Shown here: positions 1 through 7,004 of the stretch, one piece after another | How the letters are laid out: each line of letters starts with the position of its first letter | Position numbering within the stretch: position 1 is the stretch's first letter | Assembly: GCA_020216745.1 (NCBI GenBank) | Contig: JAIWNQ010000135.1 | Span: forward strand, 1-10,000 | Reading direction: 5' to 3' | Source: Candidatus Hydrogenedens sp. | GTDB taxonomy: Bacteria > Hydrogenedentota > Hydrogenedentia > Hydrogenedentales > Hydrogenedentaceae | DNA: 10,000 nucleotides | The notes under the pieces: generated by a model | Database searches by the model: none | Told to the model about the DNA's origin: nothing | Seen by the model: the letters and a program-made list of their open reading frames with translations, nothing else | Position numbers and translations under genes: made by a program

Positions 1-272
1 GAACACAAGTTATTTCCGCAGGCAAAGGTGTCGTAACATTTGCAGGAAGAGATGGTGATTATGGAAATGTTGTAATTATCGACCATGGGGAAGGCATTAA
101 AACAGTGTATGCTCACTTATCCAAAATAAGCGTAGATGTTGGGCAAAAAATAGAAAAAGGACAAGTAATTGGAGCGGTAGGTAGTTCAGGTAGAAGTACA
201 GGGCCTCATCTCCACTTTGAAGTTCGAGTTGGAAATGGACCTACAAATCCATTAAAATATCTAAACAGATAA
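1..272 (+). CDS. M23 family (LytM-type) metallopeptidase, C-terminal part
   Basis: This is the 3' end of a gene that begins before the window; 89 codons are visible, in the frame starting at base 3 and ending with TAA at 270-272. The translation is a textbook M23 zinc endopeptidase C-terminus. It has the YAHLS segment with a catalytic His, the GPHLHFEVR block whose HxH supplies a catalytic His and a zinc ligand, the G(Q/D)xIxxGQxIGxVGSSGRSTG lead-in, and the usual NPLKYL ending. The first zinc ligands (HxxxD) would lie upstream. Family members cut peptide cross-links of peptidoglycan in the periplasm or outside the cell, and some are non-catalytic scaffolds. The residues visible here look catalytic. 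The bactofilin gene starts 54 bp downstream on the same strand, so the pair is probably co-transcribed. The family call is very secure; substrate and N-terminal domains are unknown. Confidence 0.95.
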   Translation, partial: TQVISAGKGVVTFAGRDGDYGNVVIIDHGEGIKTVYAHLSKISVDVGQKIEKGQVIGAVGSSGRSTGPHLHFEVRVGNGPTNPLKYLNR

Positions 273-326
273 CAAATGTAGTGTTTGATATTTTTTCCAG
301 GTTAAGAAAAAAGATAGGAAATTGTT

Positions 327-713
327 ATGTTAGATGTTCGTAAGAAAGGTCCTAATGAAATGAATATATCAAGTGTTATTGGTCCAGGTACCGTAGTGAA
401 CGGTGATATTAACTCATCAAGTTCCATCCGTATTGAAGGTGAAGTTATCGGAAAAATCAACAGCAAAGAAACTGTTGTTATAAACGATAACGGCAAAGTG
501 AAAGCGGAGATTCGTGCGTCTCAAGTCATTGTCAGTGGAGAGGTTCAGGGAAACATCTTTGCAACAGAACGATTAGAGATTACCGCATCAGGTAAGGTTA
601 TGGGTGACATTACTGCCCCACGGGTAAGCATTGCCGAAGGCGTTGTATTTGAGGGCAAGTGTACAATGAAGCCACCGACAACAACACCCAATAGTTCACA
701 ACCTAATAAATAA
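327..713 (+). CDS. Bactofilin (polymer-forming cytoskeletal protein, COG1664/DUF583)
   Basis: The 128-residue product is a typical small bactofilin. A short charged N-terminal tail (about residues 1-13) precedes the right-handed beta-helix core (about 14-113), and a Pro/Thr/Ser-rich tail follows (KPPTTTPNSSQPNK). Family hallmarks are GTVVNGDI near residue 21, IRIEGEVIGKI near 34-44, repeated short beta-rungs such as SGEVQGNI and SGKVMGDI, and the closing SIAEGVVFEGKCTM. Bactofilins polymerise without nucleotide on the inner face of the membrane and place cell-wall enzymes, affecting cell shape, stalks or helicity. The ATG at 327 has a TAGGA-like ribosome site seven to nine bases upstream. A second in-frame ATG at 360 (Met12) is possible but less well placed. 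The upstream M23 peptidase is the expected functional partner: similar pairs occur as Helicobacter CcmA-Csd and BacA-LmdC systems. No clear terminator is seen in the 45 bp before the converging gene. Confidence 0.96.
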   Translation: MLDVRKKGPNEMNISSVIGPGTVVNGDINSSSSIRIEGEVIGKINSKETVVINDNGKVKAEIRASQVIVSGEVQGNIFATERLEITASGKVMGDITAPRVSIAEGVVFEGKCTMKPPTTTPNSSQPNK

Positions 714-758
714 CATTGTGTTCGCTAATTAAAAATATCCTTATGTTATCTGGTGGTA

Positions 759-1235
759 TTAATCTGCCCTTCTGTTCATTTTAATCCTTTTTAATTTTCG
801 CCAGAGGGTATTTCTACCAATACCAAGGCGACGAGCCGTTTTAGAACGGTTGAAGTGACACTCAGCAAGCGTTTGCAAAATAACCTCGGTTTCAATTTCT
901 GTTAGGGAACGTTCTTCATTCCTTAGCTTCCTCTTATTTAATCCCCATAAACCTAAAGCACGTTCAATCATTAAACATGCTTCATCAGGCTGAAATGGAA
1001 TAAAGATATAACCATAAACACCTTTCTTCATTAATTCAACAGCCTCACCAATTTGTTGAGCAGTAGCAAGTACTAATGTTGGCATTGATGATGCATACCG
1101 TAGAGCTATTCCATAATCATCTGTAATAAATATATCTGAGGCATCTTCAGAAATAATATGTCCACGTGCCTCTAACATCGTCTTGAGAGTAAGTTGATTT
1201 ATTGGCTGTCGGATATTTAGTTTAACACGAGCCAT
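759..1235 (-). CDS. Orphan regulator: degenerate receiver domain fused to a Fis-type HTH
   Basis: The 158-residue protein looks like an NtrC-family response regulator with the central AAA+ ATPase missing. Residues about 3-97 follow the receiver fold. DIFITD (34-39) matches the strand carrying the phospho-acceptor Asp, LVLATAQ (54-60) the conserved Thr/Ser strand, and GVYGYIFIPF (72-81) the region normally reading 'KPF'. The N-terminal acidic pair is absent and the invariant Lys is replaced by Ile79, so ordinary phosphorylation control is doubtful. Residues about 111-151 are a clear Fis-type helix-turn-helix (LTEIETEVILQTLAE...NRSKTARRLGIGRNTLWRKLKRI). Without an AAA+ domain it cannot act as a sigma-54 activator by itself; DNA binding as repressor, activator or architectural factor is inferred. 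The start has a strong AGAGGAG ribosome site. The gene is divergent from the MATE exporter with 105 bp between them, so control of itself and the exporter is plausible but unproven. Confidence 0.85.
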   Translation of the reverse strand: MARVKLNIRQPINQLTLKTMLEARGHIISEDASDIFITDDYGIALRYASSMPTLVLATAQQIGEAVELMKKGVYGYIFIPFQPDEACLMIERALGLWGLNKRKLRNEERSLTEIETEVILQTLAECHFNRSKTARRLGIGRNTLWRKLKRIKMNRRAD

Positions 1236-1340
1236 GAATTGCTCCTCTTTAATCTTTTATAAATAGACTACCCATAATAGTATAATACATACCAACAAAA
1301 ACCATAAATTAAAAAATACCTATCTTTTTATATAAATATT
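1236..1340. promoter_or_regulatory. Divergent intergenic region, regulator / MATE exporter
   Basis: This is a very AT-rich 105-bp gap between two divergent start codons. On the plus strand a TATAAT at 1281-1286 could be the -10 element for the exporter, giving a leader of roughly 50 nt, but no convincing -35 hexamer lies at the right distance. On the minus strand TATACT (1284-1279) overlaps the same spot and could serve the regulator, whose start has AGAGGAG in front of it. The exporter start at 1341 has no recognisable Shine-Dalgarno sequence. Overlapping opposite -10 candidates would let one bound protein affect both genes, which is inference only. I found no strong inverted repeat here. 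Confidence 0.35.
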
Positions 1341-2738
1341 ATGTCGAACAATTATAACGAAAATGTAAAAAATCCTTTTTCATGGTGGGATTCTGTCCAT
1401 GAAGTTTTTTTTATGTCCTGGCCAATTGTATTAGGTTCACTCTCATACACGGTCATGGAGTTCTGCGATAAATGGATGGTTTCACGGTTAGGAACAATAC
1501 CATTAGCAGCAGTCGGTTCAGCTGGAATATGGTCTTATACATTAAGCACCTTATTATTAGGTATCGTAGGTTGTTCAGGAACTTTTGTCGCTCAGTCGTA
1601 TGGTCGTCAGCAATGGAAAGATTGCTCAAGATATACCTGGCAAGGAATATACTTGGCATTAGGGTCAATTTTACTTGCAGGTATTCTTGGGCTCATCTCC
1701 GAACCTCTTTTCCTCCTCATGAAACATAGTCCTGAGGTAACGCGTCAGGAGTTAATTTATTTCCGTATACGACTTTTAGGTTATCCTCCGATGGCAATGG
1801 GCTCTGCATTAGCTTCATTTTTCCCTTCAATTAGTAAACCACGGATACCAATGTACTCTGCAATATTAGGAAACATCTTAAATTTATTGCTTAACTATCT
1901 CCTGATTTTCGGCAAGTTTGGTTTTCCTCGGTTGGAAATTGCAGGTGCAAGTTTAGCAACGATTATTTCCCAGTGGGTTCAGACCTTATTCCTTTTTATT
2001 CTATTTATCCAACCTTCTATTCATCGAACTTATCGAACCCGAACATATCGTCGATTCGACTATCGGCGAATGAAAGAATTAATTCGCATAGGTATTCCCG
2101 CTGGTTTAAGTATGTTCTTAGATATTTGTAATTGGAGTATCTTCACCAGTTTTATCATCGGCAGATTTGGGGCTGTACCGCTCGCTGCTCATAATATTGC
2201 AATTAGCTTCATGCACTTATGTTTCATGCCTGCTGTAGCAGTAAGTATTGGTATATCAGCAATTGTAGGTCAATGGCTTGGCAGAAAACAGATTCGAGTA
2301 GCACGTCAAAGAGTATATGTTGCTATTTTTTTATGCATTGTGTATATGGCAAGCATGGGGTTGGTCTTTGCTATTTTTGGTGGAAAACTTATTGCTTTCA
2401 TTTTTAGTAAAGACACAGAGGTTATTCATTTCGGACACCAATTACTCATTTTGGCAGCACTATTCCAAGCCTTTGATGCAATTAACATCGTTTGTTTAGG
2501 TGCATTACGTGGAGCAGGTGATACCAAATGGGTTATGTGGGCTATGGTACTCAATGCCTATGGTTTCTTTTTACCTCTCTCAATTATTACGGGCTTTGTA
2601 TTAGGATGGGGGGCTTTAGGTTCATGGATTTCTGCAACAATATATATTTTTGTATTGAGTATCACATTGCTCTACCGATTTATTTCAGGTAAGTGGTCAA
2701 CAATTGTAATCTTTTCTGAAAATAATGCTTCATCATAA
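1341..2738 (+). CDS. MATE family multidrug/metabolite efflux transporter
   Basis: The 465-residue, highly hydrophobic protein matches the NorM-type MATE family in length and in its pseudo-symmetric two-half design (12 expected helices). Visible hallmarks are a first helix with SWPIVLGSLSYTVMEFCDKWMVSRLG including Asp43, the NILNLLLNYLLIFG...GFPRLEIAGASLAT block (178-207), a basic cytoplasmic linker joining the halves (about 228-249, rich in Arg), AAHNIA...FMPAVAVSIGISAIVGQWLG in the second half (282-314), and GALRGAGDTK (387-396). MATE proteins expel cationic or other organic compounds using Na+ or H+ gradients; substrate and coupling ion cannot be read from this sequence. The ATG at 1341 lacks a ribosome site. 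Met25 is an internal alternative at the edge of helix 1, but residues 1-24 make a normal cytoplasmic lead, so the longer start is kept. The divergent neighbour is a putative regulator. The 104 bp downstream holds no clear terminator. Confidence 0.95.
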   Translation: MSNNYNENVKNPFSWWDSVHEVFFMSWPIVLGSLSYTVMEFCDKWMVSRLGTIPLAAVGSAGIWSYTLSTLLLGIVGCSGTFVAQSYGRQQWKDCSRYTWQGIYLALGSILLAGILGLISEPLFLLMKHSPEVTRQELIYFRIRLLGYPPMAMGSALASFFPSISKPRIPMYSAILGNILNLLLNYLLIFGKFGFPRLEIAGASLATIISQWVQTLFLFILFIQPSIHRTYRTRTYRRFDYRRMKELIRIGIPAGLSMFLDICNWSIFTSFIIGRFGAVPLAAHNIAISFMHLCFMPAVAVSIGISAIVGQWLGRKQIRVARQRVYVAIFLCIVYMASMGLVFAIFGGKLIAFIFSKDTEVIHFGHQLLILAALFQAFDAINIVCLGALRGAGDTKWVMWAMVLNAYGFFLPLSIITGFVLGWGALGSWISATIYIFVLSITLLYRFISGKWSTIVIFSENNASS

Positions 2739-2807
2739 AGCAACCTATAATATTGTTCGATTCTCTTAAGATGAATATAGTCCCTAATGTAATGTATTAT
2801 TTCTATG

Positions 2808-2827
2808 AAATTTAAACGTTTAATTTT
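2808..2827. promoter_or_regulatory. Palindrome just upstream of the LysM amidase gene
   Basis: TTAAACGTTTAA at 2812-2823 is a perfect 12-bp palindrome. After one T/T mismatch it extends by three further A/T pairs on each side (AAAT on the left, TTTT on the right). It ends 15 bp before the TTG start at 2843, where a bound protein would block transcription or the leader. Short AT-rich palindromes are expected by chance at this base composition, so the operator reading is weak. Confidence 0.2.
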
Positions 2828-2842
2828 GAAATAGGATTCGCA

Positions 2843-4681
2843 TTGATTGGAATTGATAAACGAGTAAATAATATAAAGGTAGGATTGTTAATATCCATTT
2901 TGTTTTACCTATTCCTGACTGGTTCTATACAGGGTCAGGTTGGAGTAATTCGAGCAGAATTAGAGCAGGGCATCGTTGCAGTGTGCCGTCCTTCATATCA
3001 GATTTTTCTTGAATGTTTTGCTATGCCTAACAAACCGTTAAGCAAATCATTATCTTCTATTCTTGCGACACCCTCAGATGCTCAAAAATATTCACAACTA
3101 AAAAGCTGTGCCATTCCTTTAAATAAAGTTAAATCGTCGTTATACCCTAATATTTTTTGGACTTTATTCAAAGATGACCTGAAAGAATCGGAGGGCTGGA
3201 CTCATACTGTTCCCAAAGGTTATATGTTTGATTATACCTCATTAAATCTATGGACACTCGCTCTAACAGGCGACACAGGTCATACAGATGAGATTCTAAA
3301 ATCTCCGAAAAATAAAAAAGTGAAAATACCCTTAAACCAAGAAGAAACTATATTTTTCCCCTCACATTATCTTGTGCCAGAATTAAAAACAAAATTAGTA
3401 TCAATAAAACCAAAAATCAAGGAACAAAAACAGCCATCATATCCTACATTAGTTCCGTTGGAGGTCGCTGATGAAAAGATAGAAACACAAACACCAATTG
3501 AAGATAATGGTACAAGTTCAAACGAACTTACTTATGGAAAAGATAGCCAAGGAGAGTATGCAGTATACCGTCTAAAACAGGGAGAAACACTTTACCGCAT
3601 CGTTGCCCGATTCACAGATTACTCTGAAAATGCAGACATTCTAAAAGCATGTGAAATTATCAAAAAACGAAGCAAAATTGTTCAAGAACGCTCATTAGAA
3701 CCCGGAACATCTATAAAAATACCTTTAGATATGCTTAGCGATAATTATTTGCCAAAACACACAGAGGAACGACGTGTTGCCGAAGAAGTAAAAAAAGAAA
3801 CAGAACGGTTAAAGAAAAAAACAAAAGATTCCACTGTTAAAACAACCTTAAAAGGGAAAATAGTGATTATCGACCCTGGTCATGGAGGAAAAGACCATGG
3901 GGCTCCTTGCTATGGGGCAAAAATATTTGAAGATGAGGTTAATTATGATATTGCATGCAGATTAAAAAAATATCTTGAAGAGAAAACCCAAGCCAAAACC
4001 TATATAACTCTTAAAGATGAACGTCAAGGATTTGAACCGACCAACCAACGAACTTTTATTCACGACACTGATGAATGGGTATTAACAACTCCCCCCTGTA
4101 ATCCCCAAGATTTTTCATCATCAGCAAATCTTCGGTGGCTTTTGGCAAATAGCATCATGAGGAAAGAAGAAAAGGCAGGGATTTCGAGGGATAAAATGAT
4201 TTTTATTAGCATCCATTGCGATTTTTTATATAAATCGTCAATGCGAGGATTGATGGTTTATATTCCTGGTGCAAATTATCGACATGGAACAGAGTACATC
4301 CCACCAATTAATAAAGGTTTCCAATACAACCTTTATAAAGAATGGAAAGAACATCGTTCAAAAACACTCACAAAATCTCAGCTTATCAAAGAGGAAGCTC
4401 GTTCTAACACCTTTGCACAAATATTAATAAAATCCGCACGTAGAAAGGATATTGCCATTCATAATGAAGGACCAACTATCCGAAATGTAATACGTAAATC
4501 AAAAAGAAGTGTTTTTGTTCCAGCTATCCTACGAAATACCGAGATACCAACGAAAGTATTAGTTGAATGTGCTAATTTAAACAATCCCTCAGACTTAAAA
4601 AATTCTGCTGACCCTGTCTGGCGACAGAAAATGGCAGAGGCTATTGCTGAGGCCATTGAACAATATTTTGCAATACAATAA
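2843..4681 (+). CDS. Secreted N-acetylmuramoyl-L-alanine amidase (Amidase_3) with LysM-like modules
   Basis: The 612-residue protein hydrolyses the bond between MurNAc and the stem peptide. The start is TTG, supported by AGGA six bases upstream and by the N-terminal signal sequence it creates (basic 7-12, hydrophobic 13-27). A LysM-like module is clear at about 239-297 (AVYRLKQGETLYRIVARF ... LEPGTSIKIPLDML). Two more degenerate LysM-like segments are likely at about 45-110 and 119-179 (WTHTVPKG...LWTLALTGDTG...). A charged, probably helical linker (306-332, Lys/Glu-rich) leads to the catalytic domain at 338-611. That domain shows IDPGHGG with His347, Glu363 in IFEDEVN, His458 in ISIHCD, and the catalytic Glu575 in LVECANLNNPSDL. 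All zinc and catalytic residues are therefore present. Spacings between the last three are longer than in minimal Amidase_3 enzymes, suggesting inserted loops that may gate activity. LTYGKDSQGEYAVYRLK resembles a multi-LysM amidase family I recall from Acidobacteria-type genomes. Confidence 0.93.
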   Translation: MIGIDKRVNNIKVGLLISILFYLFLTGSIQGQVGVIRAELEQGIVAVCRPSYQIFLECFAMPNKPLSKSLSSILATPSDAQKYSQLKSCAIPLNKVKSSLYPNIFWTLFKDDLKESEGWTHTVPKGYMFDYTSLNLWTLALTGDTGHTDEILKSPKNKKVKIPLNQEETIFFPSHYLVPELKTKLVSIKPKIKEQKQPSYPTLVPLEVADEKIETQTPIEDNGTSSNELTYGKDSQGEYAVYRLKQGETLYRIVARFTDYSENADILKACEIIKKRSKIVQERSLEPGTSIKIPLDMLSDNYLPKHTEERRVAEEVKKETERLKKKTKDSTVKTTLKGKIVIIDPGHGGKDHGAPCYGAKIFEDEVNYDIACRLKKYLEEKTQAKTYITLKDERQGFEPTNQRTFIHDTDEWVLTTPPCNPQDFSSSANLRWLLANSIMRKEEKAGISRDKMIFISIHCDFLYKSSMRGLMVYIPGANYRHGTEYIPPINKGFQYNLYKEWKEHRSKTLTKSQLIKEEARSNTFAQILIKSARRKDIAIHNEGPTIRNVIRKSKRSVFVPAILRNTEIPTKVLVECANLNNPSDLKNSADPVWRQKMAEAIAEAIEQYFAIQ

Positions 4682-4716
4682 GAAGCAATTCTACATCATC
4701 AGAAAATAATCATCTT

Positions 4717-4725
4717 TGTTATAAT
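4717..4725 (+). promoter_or_regulatory. Extended -10 promoter element for manC
   Basis: TGTTATAAT is an exact TGnTATAAT extended -10, placed 35 bp before the manC start codon. Transcription would begin near 4732 and give a leader of about 30 nt. No good -35 hexamer is present, as is common for extended -10 promoters. The same element recurs upstream of 6780 and 9185. Confidence 0.6.
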
Positions 4726-4760
4726 GAATAGATTATGTACCTTTTGTAGGATGATACAAA

Positions 4761-5891
4761 ATGAGTGAAAAACAACCATCAGAAACAAAACCGACAAACC
4801 AGACATGTGCAATTATCATGGCAGGCGGAATTGGTGAACGGTTTTGGCCATTATCTCAACCGAACAAGCCCAAACAATTTCTACCATTCGGCACTAATAA
4901 TAATACATTGATTCAAGATGCTTTAGAACGTGCTACTCAAATTGCACCTTTAGAAAACATATACATCGCCACATCCAAAGAACTTAAACCTATATTTGAA
5001 ACAATAGGATTATTACCACCTTCCCAAATTCTTGCTGAACCATGCCGTAGAAATACTGCTGGTTGCCTTTCCTTTGTGCTTGCGAACTTACTTGCTAAAC
5101 AACAAGACTTAACAGATATTACTATGGCAGTTCTTACCGCAGACCAGCGGATTGAACCACTTGAGAACTTTGTCAAAGTAGCAAATGTCATTATTCAATA
5201 CGTAGCAACGCATGATGTTCTTGGAATTATTGGAATACCCCCTACACGCCCCGAAACTGGATTTGGCTACATCGAAGCCATACACGAACAGAAAATTAAT
5301 ATTAATGACATCAATATATACCCCCTCAAAAAGTTCCACGAAAAACCAAAAGAAACTGTTGCTAAGAGTTACATCAAATCGAAAAATTTCTACTGGAACA
5401 GTGGTATGTTCTTCTGGAACGTAAAAACATTTCTAAATGAACTTCATAAAGCAAGTCCCATTCATTGGGATTCCATCATACAAATGAAAAATGCAGTCAT
5501 AAACAACGATTCAGGAAAGGTAGAGGCTGTATTTAACAATCTACCTGATATATCAATTGATTATGCCCTGATGGAGAAAACAAATAACGTAGTTGTAGCA
5601 GAGGCAATATTTCAATGGGACGATTTAGGTTCATGGACATCATTAGAACGGGTTTTGCCTAAGGATGAAAACGGAAATATTCTTCATGGCAATTCAGTCT
5701 GCTTAAAGAGCAACAATTCTATTATCTACAATGATGATACTATCCCAATAACAATAACCACATTAGGTATAGAAAATCTGGTTGTGGCTGTTTCAAATGG
5801 TGTTGTCCTTATTATGAATAAAAATGAAGCACAAAACTTAAAACAACTTTTAGAAAAATTTAAACAATCCAAAAAAAATAATGAACAATAA
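4761..5891 (+). CDS. manC: Mannose-1-phosphate guanylyltransferase (monofunctional)
   Basis: The enzyme makes GDP-mannose from mannose-1-phosphate and GTP in the cytoplasm, feeding mannose and fucose-type sugars into envelope polysaccharides or protein glycosylation. The 376-residue length matches the single-domain form without the C-terminal isomerase half. Motifs in order: nucleotide-binding AGGIGERFWPLS...PKQF (21-40), EPCRRNTA (93-100), LTADQRI at 125-131, ETGFGYIE (165-172), KFHEKP (191-196, the FVEKP block), YWNSGMFFW (211-219), SIDYALMEK (265-273) and WDDLGSW (286-292). The usual PADH at 126-129 reads TADQ. The Asp is kept but Pro and His are changed, an uncommon variant that leaves the rest of the active site intact. 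The ATG has AGGA nine bases upstream and an extended -10 promoter in front. The rhomboid gene follows after 21 bp and is probably co-transcribed. Confidence 0.94.
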   Translation: MSEKQPSETKPTNQTCAIIMAGGIGERFWPLSQPNKPKQFLPFGTNNNTLIQDALERATQIAPLENIYIATSKELKPIFETIGLLPPSQILAEPCRRNTAGCLSFVLANLLAKQQDLTDITMAVLTADQRIEPLENFVKVANVIIQYVATHDVLGIIGIPPTRPETGFGYIEAIHEQKININDINIYPLKKFHEKPKETVAKSYIKSKNFYWNSGMFFWNVKTFLNELHKASPIHWDSIIQMKNAVINNDSGKVEAVFNNLPDISIDYALMEKTNNVVVAEAIFQWDDLGSWTSLERVLPKDENGNILHGNSVCLKSNNSIIYNDDTIPITITTLGIENLVVAVSNGVVLIMNKNEAQNLKQLLEKFKQSKKNNEQ

Positions 5892-5912
5892 AATATCAAG
5901 ATTGGTTAAACT

Positions 5913-6581
5913 GTGTTTCCTATAAGAGATTATAATCCACGGAAAAGTACACCAATTGTGGTGATTTCTTTAATTGCTTTTAACACGTTTATTTATTTTC
6001 AATATTTTGATTTCCAAGAACAAAAACTGCTACAACTGTTTTCTATATTAGGAATAGTTCCTGCTCACTTTCGGTTTATAACGCTTATTACACATCAATT
6101 TCTGCATGGAGGCTTACTTCATTTAATATCAAACATGTGGGCTCTATGGATTTTTGGGGATAACATCGAAGACCGTATAGGGCATGGACGTTTCCTAATT
6201 TTTTATCTACTATGTGGTATTAGTGCTGGTTTAATACATACAATAACACAACCCAGTTCTACCGTTCCCTGTGTCGGGGCATCCGGAGCAATCTCCGGCG
6301 TGATTGGTTCATACTTATTCTTATACCCAACAGCAAGAATCTGGTGTGTAGTTCCTATTATCATTTACCTTTACTCTATAACAGTACCTGCGATTGTATT
6401 TGGAATTATATGGTTTCTTATCCAATTAATGAATGGGCTCATAGTAATGGCAAGTAATGAAGATGTTGCAGGTGTTGCATGGTGGGCACATATTGGCGGT
6501 TTTATTGCAGGCATCCTCCTACTTCCCTTATTCCTTAAAAAAGAAGAACCCGATGAATCTGATACGGACATGAATTTATAA
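5913..6581 (+). CDS. Rhomboid family intramembrane serine protease
   Basis: The 222-residue membrane protein carries the full rhomboid signature. HGGLLHLISNMWALWIFGDNIE (65-86) gives the family HxxxxHxxxN pattern (His65, His70, Asn74) and the membrane loop. The nucleophile Ser124 sits in GASGAISGV (122-130), and the dyad partner His193 in WWAHIGGFIAG (190-200). Six hydrophobic helices are evident, followed by a short acidic tail (EEPDESDTD). Rhomboids cut other membrane proteins inside or near the bilayer; the substrate here is unknown. The start is GTG with no clear ribosome site. It is supported by family homology, since members commonly open with M-(I/F)-P-(L/I)-R-D-x-N-P and this one reads VFPIRDYNPRKSTP. 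The 21-bp spacing after manC suggests translation coupled to that message. The 198 bp after the stop hold no obvious terminator hairpin. Confidence 0.95.
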   Translation: MFPIRDYNPRKSTPIVVISLIAFNTFIYFQYFDFQEQKLLQLFSILGIVPAHFRFITLITHQFLHGGLLHLISNMWALWIFGDNIEDRIGHGRFLIFYLLCGISAGLIHTITQPSSTVPCVGASGAISGVIGSYLFLYPTARIWCVVPIIIYLYSITVPAIVFGIIWFLIQLMNGLIVMASNEDVAGVAWWAHIGGFIAGILLLPLFLKKEEPDESDTDMNL

Positions 6582-6677
6582 AGACAATACGTCAAACCAA
6601 AAGATTATAAATTTTTCCCCTCAAAACTCAATAAAATATAACAGTAAACCCATGTTAGAAAAAAGCAAAGAAATTTT

Positions 6678-6686
6678 GTTATAATA
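6678..6686 (+). promoter_or_regulatory. Extended -10 promoter element for the ferredoxin unit
   Basis: TGTTATAAT is an exact extended -10 match, 94 bp before the ferredoxin start codon. It implies a fairly long leader of about 85 nt, which contains GTATAC and a second -10-like CTATAAGG around 6734-6743, so a nearer start site is possible. The rest of the 6582-6779 gap is AT-rich and shows no gene or RNA structure I can defend. Confidence 0.5.
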
Positions 6687-6779
6687 TTACCATTACTCTT
6701 CCCCATATATGTTTAGTCGGGAATTTTTGTATACGCTATAAGGTTTTTTATTTTAAATTCAAGATAAGGAGTAAAAGCA

Positions 6780-6959
6780 ATGGCAGCGATTGTTGACCCA
6801 GAAAAATGCACTGGTTGTGGTAGTTGTGTTGACGTGTGCCCAACAGAAGCAATTCATTTAAACGATGACGGCAAGGCAGTCGTCGACCCTGATAAATGCG
6901 GTGATTGTGGTGCATGTGTCGATGAATGCCCTTCCGAAGCCATTTCATTACCTGAATAA
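6780..6959 (+). CDS. 2[4Fe-4S] bacterial-type ferredoxin
   Basis: This small gene encodes 59 residues starting MAAIVDPEKCTGCGSC. Two complete CxxCxxCxxxCP cluster motifs are present (Cys10/13/16/20 and Cys40/43/46/50), related by the internal duplication typical of clostridial-type ferredoxins, each followed by (T/S)EAI. The protein is a soluble low-potential electron carrier in the cytoplasm. It is strongly acidic, as such carriers usually are. AAGGAG lies eight bases before the ATG, the best ribosome site among the plus-strand genes here together with 9185, suggesting high translation. The radical SAM gene starts 45 bp downstream on the same strand. A role as its reductant is a reasonable inference because radical SAM enzymes need one-electron donors, but general redox service is equally possible. 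Confidence 0.96.
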   Translation: MAAIVDPEKCTGCGSCVDVCPTEAIHLNDDGKAVVDPDKCGDCGACVDECPSEAISLPE

Positions 6960-7004
6960 AAAAATAAGGTGTAATTCCTTAATTTCACATAAAAAGATAA
7001 CAGT

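Noticed and set aside
302..496. Minus-strand open frame opposite the bactofilin gene
   Set aside because: It lies wholly antisense to a well-supported bactofilin, has no ribosome site and no recognisable protein features. Similar shadows opposite or inside 1341-2738, 4761-5891, 7005-7943 and 9531-9971 were dismissed for the same reason.
6748..6948. Minus-strand 66-codon frame over the ferredoxin
   Set aside because: The plus strand encodes a perfect 2[4Fe-4S] ferredoxin with a strong ribosome site; the opposite frame is a by-product of its repeated Cys/Gly codons.
6965..6981. TAAGG-7 nt-CCTTA hairpin after the ferredoxin
   Set aside because: Only five base pairs with no following T-run. It is too weak to call a terminator, and the next gene is probably on the same message.
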